Source: Arthrobacter gengyunqii (GTDB taxonomy: Bacteria > Actinomycetota > Actinomycetes > Actinomycetales > Micrococcaceae). Taken from it: 64,000 bases of DNA. Made by a program: the position numbers and the translations under genes. Position 1 is the first letter of the stretch, and every line of letters begins with the position of its first letter. Under the pieces are notes generated by a model, which was not told the origin of the DNA, did not search any database, and saw only the letters and a program-made list of their open reading frames with translations. This document shows, in pieces, positions 58,998-64,000 of this stretch. The DNA lies in assembly GCF_023022985.1 (NCBI RefSeq), contig NZ_CP095461.1, positions 2,914,001-2,978,000 on the forward strand. The letters run 5' to 3'.

Positions 58998-60548
58998 TTA
59001 AACGGAGTCGATTACCACACCCTTTTTCAGCTCGCCGATCACGGTCCGGATGGCGGCCGGAAGCATTGAGGGTTCGACCGGCCCCGACTGTGCGGTGAGT
59101 GTTCCCGCCCTTCCATGGATGCTGGTTGCAGCTGCGGCCAGTTCGGCATAGTGGCCCGGCGCCGGCTCAGACGCGGTGTCCCGGCCGGACCGGTCGGTGG
59201 CCAGCAGGGAGCCCAGGATGCCTGAAAGCGTGTCCCCGGAACCGGCGGCGGCCAGCCAGGGAGTGGCCTCGGCCTGGCTGTAGGTTTCTCCCGTGGGTGC
59301 GGCGGTGATCGTGGCCCAGCCCTTGAGCAGCACGGTGGCTCCGGTCAGTTCTGCTGCGCGCCGGGCATATCGCAGCGGGTCGGCTTCAATTTGCTCCCGG
59401 GTGGCTGTTTCCCCCAGGCGGCCCAGGAGCGCCGTGAGCTCTCCGGCATGCGGGGTCAGGATCACCTGCGGTCCGAGGCCCGGTTCCACATGGGAAATGG
59501 CGTCCGCATCGATGACCGCGGGCAGTCCGGAAGCCATGGCCTCGAGCGCCCGGCGCCGCTGGTCTTCATCCGCTCCCGCTCCGGGGCCCGCCAGCCATGC
59601 CTGCACATGGACCAGGGATACGGTGCCGGTGGCGCAGACGGCTTCGGGATGGGAAGCATTGATCAACCGGCAGACGGATTCCGGGCCGAGGTAGCGGACC
59701 ATGCCGACGCCGGTGGCCAGGGCCGCCCCAGTTGCCAGTACTGCGGCGCCGGGGTACGTTGCGGATCCCGCTGCTATGCCCAGAACCCCGCGGCTGTACT
59801 TCTGGTCCGTTTTCCGCGGAACCGGCAGCAGCTGCGCAACGTCGGCGGATTCGAGCCGGTAGAGGGCGGGCCCAGGAAGGGAACCCAGGCCAATGTCGAT
59901 GCATTCAATGCGGCCCGCGGCCACCGCGCCGGGGCCGGCCATCAGTCCGGTTTTCACCGCCCCGAAGGTTACCGTGAGGTCCGCCGTGAAGTGCTCGCCG
60001 TCGGCCTGGCCCGTGTCTGCGTCCACACCGCTGGGGAGGTCGCAGGCAATCACCAGCGGCCGGCGGTCGATGCCGGATGCGCGGCCTGAGATGCGGCCGG
60101 TGAACGCCCGGGCCAGTTCCGCCGCGGGACCCCGCAGTCCGCCTTTGCCTCCTGTGCCCAGGATGCCGTCAATCACCAGATCGGACTCAGCACAAAGCCG
60201 TGCGCACTCGGCAACGGCCCGGGAAAGTTGGATGGTTCTGCCGCCGCGGGCGCGAAAGGCAGCCAAGGCTTCCGGATGGGGAGCCTCCGAGGTGAGGACA
60301 GCCGTGATTCCGGCGCCGCGGCCGGCCAGCCGCGCCCCGGCATAGAGGGCGTCACCGCCGTTGTTGCCGGATCCGGCCAGCACCGTGACGCGCGCTCCGT
60401 AGAGGGAACCGCGCCTGGCCAGCACCTCCCGGGCGCAGGCAGCGTACAGCCCGTACGCCGCCCGCTGCATCAGAGCGGGACCGAGGCCGGCGTCCAACAG
60501 CGGTTTTTCAGCGGCCCGCACAGCGGCGCCGGGGTAGGCACTGATCAT
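58998..60548 (-). CDS. nnr: bifunctional NAD(P)H-hydrate epimerase/ADP-dependent dehydratase
   Basis: A 516-aa two-domain repair enzyme for hydrated NAD(P)H. Epimerase (YjeF-N) domain with SGNNGGDALYAGA (about 57-69) and VIDGILGTGGKGGLRGPA; dehydratase (YjeF-C) domain with VILTPHAGELTALLG and WLAAAGSGDTLSGILG (about 435). It is followed 9 bases later by... upstream acpS; both domains are complete. Confidence 0.95.
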   Translation of the reverse strand: MISAYPGAAVRAAEKPLLDAGLGPALMQRAAYGLYAACAREVLARRGSLYGARVTVLAGSGNNGGDALYAGARLAGRGAGITAVLTSEAPHPEALAAFRARGGRTIQLSRAVAECARLCAESDLVIDGILGTGGKGGLRGPAAELARAFTGRISGRASGIDRRPLVIACDLPSGVDADTGQADGEHFTADLTVTFGAVKTGLMAGPGAVAAGRIECIDIGLGSLPGPALYRLESADVAQLLPVPRKTDQKYSRGVLGIAAGSATYPGAAVLATGAALATGVGMVRYLGPESVCRLINASHPEAVCATGTVSLVHVQAWLAGPGAGADEDQRRRALEAMASGLPAVIDADAISHVEPGLGPQVILTPHAGELTALLGRLGETATREQIEADPLRYARRAAELTGATVLLKGWATITAAPTGETYSQAEATPWLAAAGSGDTLSGILGSLLATDRSGRDTASEPAPGHYAELAAAATSIHGRAGTLTAQSGPVEPSMLPAAIRTVIGELKKGVVIDSV

Positions 60549-60557
60549 GCCTACAGA

Positions 60558-60908
60558 CTAACTCTCAGCAACCACCATGGCTGTGGCAACATCGCCGTCG
60601 TGGCTCAGCGACAGGTGCCAAACCCGCACGCCCTTGGCCTCGGCGGCCGCAGCCACCGTGCCCCGTACGCTCACGGCGGGGGCACCGGCGGCATCGAGAT
60701 CCACCTGGCAGTCCTGCCAGTTCATCCCGGCCGGTGCTCCAAGGGCCTTGGCGACCGCTTCCTTGGCGGCGAAGCGCGCCGCCAGCGACCGCAGGTTCAG
60801 TTCGCGTTCGGCCGGGACAAACAGCCGGGCGCGCAGGCCCGGGGTCCGTTCCAGCTGGCGGCCGAAGCGCGGCACGTCCACAACGTCCACGCCGATGCCG
60901 ATAATCAC
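60558..60908 (-). CDS. acpS: holo-[acyl-carrier-protein] synthase
   Basis: A 116-aa AcpS transferring 4'-phosphopantetheine from CoA to ACP. Metal-binding Asp8 in [15 protein letters not shown] and the second site in [14 protein letters not shown] (about 48-58), both typical. The start is GTG. It lies between glmS (4-base gap) and nnr (9-base gap), the usual actinobacterial order. Confidence 0.96.
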   Translation of the reverse strand: MIIGIGVDVVDVPRFGRQLERTPGLRARLFVPAERELNLRSLAARFAAKEAVAKALGAPAGMNWQDCQVDLDAAGAPAVSVRGTVAAAAEAKGVRVWHLSLSHDGDVATAMVVAES

Positions 60909-60911
60909 GGG

Positions 60912-62807
60912 TTATTCGACCGTGACGGACTTGGCGAGGTTGCGCGGCTGGTCAACGTCGTAGCCCTTGGCCGTGGCCAGGGCGCAGGCGAAGATCTGCA
61001 GCGGAACGGTGGTCAGCAGCGGCGCCAGCAGCGGCGGCGTCTCCGGCACATAGAAAACGTGCTCGGCGTACGCCTTCACGGCGTCGTCGCCCTCTTCGGC
61101 AATCACGATGGTCTTCGCGCCGCGGGCACGGATTTCCTGGATGTTGGAAACGACCTTGGCATGCAGCGAATCGCGGCCGCGCGGCGAGGGGACCACCACA
61201 AAGACCGGCTGGCCTTCTTCGATCAAGGCGATCGGGCCGTGCTTCAGCTCGCCTGCCGCGAAACCTTCAGCGTGGATGTACGCCAGTTCCTTCAGCTTCA
61301 GGGCACCTTCCATGGCCACCGGGAAGCCGACGTGGCGGCCCAGGAACAGCACCGACTTGGTGTCGGCCATGAGCTCGGCCAGTTCCTTGATCTGTCCTGA
61401 GTTGTCCAGCACCTGCTGGATCTTGGCGGGAACCTTGGCCAGGTCGGTCAGCAGGTCCTTGATCTCGCCCTGGAACTTGTCTCCGCGCAGCTGGGCAAGA
61501 TACAGGCCCAGGAGATAGGCGGCGGTGATCTGCGCCAGGAAGGCTTTGGTGGAGGCGACGGCAATCTCGGGGCCGGCGTGCGTGTAAAGCACCGCATCGG
61601 ACTCGCGCGGGATCGTAGAGCCGTTGGTGTTGCAGATGGCCAGCACCTTGGCGCCCTGCTCCTTGGCGTACCGCACGGCCATCAGCGTGTCCATGGTCTC
61701 GCCGGACTGGGAGATGGCCACGATGAGGGTGTGGTTGTCCACGATGGGATCGCGGTAGCGGAACTCGTGGCTGAGCTCCACCTCCACGGGGATCCGGCAC
61801 CAGTGCTCAATGGCGTACTTGGCAACCTGGCCGGCGTACGCGGAGGTACCGCAGGCCAGCACCATGATCTTGTTGATGGCCTTGAGCTCTTCAGGATCGA
61901 TGCGCAGCTCGTCCAGCGTCAGGCGGCCCTCGACATCGGAGCGGCCCAGGAGGGTGTCCCCCACAGCCTGCGGCTGATCGTTGATTTCCTTCTCCATGAA
62001 GGAGGGGTATCCGCCCTTTTCCGCGGCGGCGGCATCCCAGTTGACCTCGAATTCCGTGCCGGTGGCCGGGTTGCCGTAGAAGTCGGTGATTTCCACCGAT
62101 TCCGGGGTGATGGTGACGATCTGGTCCTGTCCCAGTTCCACGGCACGGCGGGTGAAGTCGATGAAACCCGAAACGTCCGAGCCCAGGAAGTTTTCACCGT
62201 CACCGAGCCCAACGACGAGCGGGGAGTTGCGGCGCGCTGCGACAACGACGTCGGGCGAGTCAGCGTGGATGGCCAGAAGGGTGAAGGCACCTTCCAGACG
62301 GCGGCAGGCCAGCTGCATGGAAAGAGCCAGGTCTCCCCCGCCTTCACCGCGGTAAATGAGGGCCAGCAGCGCTGCAGCCACCTCGGTGTCGGTCTCGGAG
62401 AGGAAAACAGCTCCGGCATCGAGCAGTTCAGCCTTGAGTTCCGCGAAGTTCTCAATGATGCCGTTGTGGATCAGCGCTAGGCGGCCGTCATCAGCCAAGT
62501 GCGGGTGTGCGTTCTCATCGGTGGGTCCGCCGTGGGTTGCCCAGCGGGTGTGGCCGATGCCGGTGGTCGCCGCAGGCAGCGGTGCCGCTGCCAGTTCAGC
62601 GGTCAGGTTCGCAAGCTTGCCCGACTTTTTGCGGGAGTCGATCCCGTTGTCGGTCAGTACTGCCACACCGGCGGAATCGTAGCCGCGGTACTCCAGACGG
62701 CGCAGGCCTTCCATGACCACATCAAGGGCTCCGTGCCCATGGCTCTTGACCTGCTCTGCGGCGGCGGCACTGGGGCGGCGGCCTGCATATCCAACGATTC
62801 CACACAT
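60912..62807 (-). CDS. glmS: glutamine--fructose-6-phosphate aminotransferase
   Basis: A 631-aa GlmS making glucosamine-6-phosphate for peptidoglycan. After the removed Met, Cys2 (MCGIVGYAG) is the amidotransferase nucleophile; [19 protein letters not shown] follows. Two SIS domains carry [19 protein letters not shown] and [13 protein letters not shown], and the end is [18 protein letters not shown] 62807 is chosen to place Cys at position 2. It heads glmS-acpS-nnr. Confidence 0.97.
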   Translation of the reverse strand: MCGIVGYAGRRPSAAAAEQVKSHGHGALDVVMEGLRRLEYRGYDSAGVAVLTDNGIDSRKKSGKLANLTAELAAAPLPAATTGIGHTRWATHGGPTDENAHPHLADDGRLALIHNGIIENFAELKAELLDAGAVFLSETDTEVAAALLALIYRGEGGGDLALSMQLACRRLEGAFTLLAIHADSPDVVVAARRNSPLVVGLGDGENFLGSDVSGFIDFTRRAVELGQDQIVTITPESVEITDFYGNPATGTEFEVNWDAAAAEKGGYPSFMEKEINDQPQAVGDTLLGRSDVEGRLTLDELRIDPEELKAINKIMVLACGTSAYAGQVAKYAIEHWCRIPVEVELSHEFRYRDPIVDNHTLIVAISQSGETMDTLMAVRYAKEQGAKVLAICNTNGSTIPRESDAVLYTHAGPEIAVASTKAFLAQITAAYLLGLYLAQLRGDKFQGEIKDLLTDLAKVPAKIQQVLDNSGQIKELAELMADTKSVLFLGRHVGFPVAMEGALKLKELAYIHAEGFAAGELKHGPIALIEEGQPVFVVVPSPRGRDSLHAKVVSNIQEIRARGAKTIVIAEEGDDAVKAYAEHVFYVPETPPLLAPLLTTVPLQIFACALATAKGYDVDQPRNLAKSVTVE

Positions 62808-62871
62808 ACGGCTAAGAGTACCGGGAAGTACGCCCACAACGCCAAAAACGGCTCAGGGCGCAGCGGCAGCG

Positions 62872-62899
62872 CGGCGGCTGCCCGGCGGCTGCCCGGCGG
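62872..62899. repeat. 11-bp tandem repeat upstream of coaA
   Basis: CGGCGGCTGCC repeated twice (62872-62882, 62883-62893) plus a 6-base partial third copy. It lies in the glmS-coaA divergent region. No function is apparent. Confidence 0.75.
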
Positions 62900-62973
62900 C
62901 ACGGTCAACAGGGGCGGCACGGCCGCCCCGGACTCCGTTTTGGATTGGCTGCGCGGCAGGGCAGAATCATAAA

Positions 62974-63978
62974 GTGAGCGACCGTACATCAAACACAGGT
63001 CTGAATCCATCAACCAAGGGCTCTTCCGGGAACGGAGGAGACACCGGCTTCACGCCGTTCGTGGAACTGGACCGGCAGACTTGGTCCAGGCTTTCCAACG
63101 AGATCCGGTCGCCGTTGAACCAGGACGACATCCTGCGGCTGAGCGGTCTGGGCGAGAAACTCAACCTTGACGAAGTGCGCGAGGTATACCTGCCGCTGTC
63201 ACGCCTGCTCAACCTCTACGTTGCAGCAGCCGGACGCCTGCACAGCGCCACCACCACCTTCCTGGGCGAAAAGACCACCCGGACTCCCTTTGTCATCGGG
63301 GTGGCCGGATCCGTGGCTGTTGGCAAGTCCACCACGGCACGCGTACTCCGGGAGATGCTTCGGCGCTGGCCGGACACACCGAATGTAGAGCTCATTACCA
63401 CCGACGGTTTCCTGTACCCCAATGCTGAGCTCAAGAGGCGCGGGCTCATGGACCGCAAGGGTTTCCCCGAATCCTATGACCGGCGTGCGCTCCTGCGCTT
63501 TGTCAGCGCCATCAAGAGCGGGGCCGAGGAAGTGCGGGCACCGCGCTACTCACACCTGACCTACGACATCGTTCCGGGCGAGGAGATTGTTGTCCGCCGG
63601 CCGGACGTGCTGATTGTTGAGGGACTGAACGTTCTTGCACCGGCCCGGACACGTGCTGATGGCCGGGCAGGCCTTGCGCTGAGCGACTTTTTCGATTTCT
63701 CGATCTACGTCGACGCCCGGACTTCCTACATCGAAGAGTGGTACGTCCAGCGTTTCCAGTCTCTGCGCGGCGGAGCTTTTGCGGACCCGGAATCCTATTT
63801 CCACCGATACGCCGGTCTGACCGATGATGAGGCCCGGGCGACCGCCCTGGATATCTGGAAGCGGATCAACGAGCCGAACCTCATCACCAATGTGCTGCCA
63901 ACGCGCGGACGCGCGCAGCTGGTGCTCACGAAGGATGCGGACCATTCGGTGACCCGCATGCTCCTGCGCAAGACCTAA
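62974..63978 (+). CDS. coaA: pantothenate kinase type I
   Basis: A 334-aa CoaA, first step of CoA synthesis. Walker [18 protein letters not shown] begins near residue 109; [27 protein letters not shown] and [10 protein letters not shown] are hallmarks. The first 25 residues are polar and variable. GTG 62974 is taken; the longer open frame to 62713 is antisense to glmS. It diverges from glmS. Confidence 0.96.
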   Translation: MSDRTSNTGLNPSTKGSSGNGGDTGFTPFVELDRQTWSRLSNEIRSPLNQDDILRLSGLGEKLNLDEVREVYLPLSRLLNLYVAAAGRLHSATTTFLGEKTTRTPFVIGVAGSVAVGKSTTARVLREMLRRWPDTPNVELITTDGFLYPNAELKRRGLMDRKGFPESYDRRALLRFVSAIKSGAEEVRAPRYSHLTYDIVPGEEIVVRRPDVLIVEGLNVLAPARTRADGRAGLALSDFFDFSIYVDARTSYIEEWYVQRFQSLRGGAFADPESYFHRYAGLTDDEARATALDIWKRINEPNLITNVLPTRGRAQLVLTKDADHSVTRMLLRKT

Positions 63979-64000
63979 GCGCGCGCGAACGGCTCCAGGG

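Noticed and set aside
62808..62973. glmS ribozyme
   Set aside because: The glmS leader is short and lacks a recognisable ribozyme core; these are mainly found in Firmicutes.

Overview
The window looks like chromosome of a high-GC actinobacterium of the Arthrobacter type (Micrococcaceae). Reasons: high GC in coding DNA, frequent GTG/TTG starts, ATGA/GTGA stop-start overlaps, HrcA/CIRCE control of groES, a His-tailed GroEL1, the actinobacterial guaB2-guaB3 pair, the glgX-treY-treZ trehalose operon, a 13E12-type HNH gene, and long blocks that keep the gene order known from Mycobacterium. The genus is an inference from gene content; no rRNA is present.

Layout. 0-1.1 kb: a lipoprotein and an orphan gene of visibly lower GC. 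1.1-7.2 kb: ychF, ispH and a membrane protein facing xseA-xseB, then an AlaA-type aminotransferase. 7.2-11 kb: an OpuC-type osmoprotectant ABC transporter operon. 11-14.8 kb: Nudix hydrolase, GlcNAc-kinase-like protein, APH-like kinase and a GlpR/Rv0996-like membrane protein. 14.8-18.3 kb: rimJ, galU, 5-formyl-THF cyclo-ligase, a CIRCE-controlled FmdB/Ruc-type zinc chaperone, and a SAF-domain protein. 18.3-22.4 kb: a 1302-aa helicase-nuclease with a degenerate Walker A motif, plus a 62-aa partner. 22.5-32.8 kb: guaA, DUF3817, SURF1, PTS EIIA, glpD, guaB3, guaB2, groEL1 and groES, all on the minus strand.

33-47.4 kb is an accessory block between groES and tsaD, genes that are close neighbours in Mycobacterium. 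It holds an iron-box-linked siderophore ABC transporter, a five-gene type-VII-like module (37.0-40.5 kb), a STAS-like protein, a MalY-type lyase, a THUMP-like methyltransferase, an AroE-like enzyme, a YbdK-type ligase, a 13-copy GCTG microsatellite and an HNH/DUF222 gene. 47.4-51.5 kb: the conserved alr-tsaE-tsaB-rimI-tsaD operon (cell-wall D-Ala and the t6A tRNA modification). 51.6-58.9 kb: glgX-treY-treZ plus an aldo/keto reductase, turning glycogen into trehalose. 59-64 kb: nnr, acpS and glmS, diverging from coaA.

Most interesting points: (1) in the type-VII-like module, two adjacent ORFs are in the same frame and separated only by one TAG, so one toxin-like protein appears to be split by an amber codon; (2) a near-perfect CIRCE lies in front of the ruc-like chaperone gene, apart from the two CIRCEs at groES; (3) a perfect terminator hairpin separates groES from groEL; (4) galU and rimJ are adjacent, with no moeA/glp between them although a GlpR-like gene is kept; (5) a phase-variation-like GCTG13 tract lies upstream of the HNH gene. 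I saw no CRISPR array, rRNA, tRNA, prophage or insertion sequence. All intergenic stretches not listed are under 300 bases, except 32823-33195, whose promoter, two CIRCEs and iron box are annotated.
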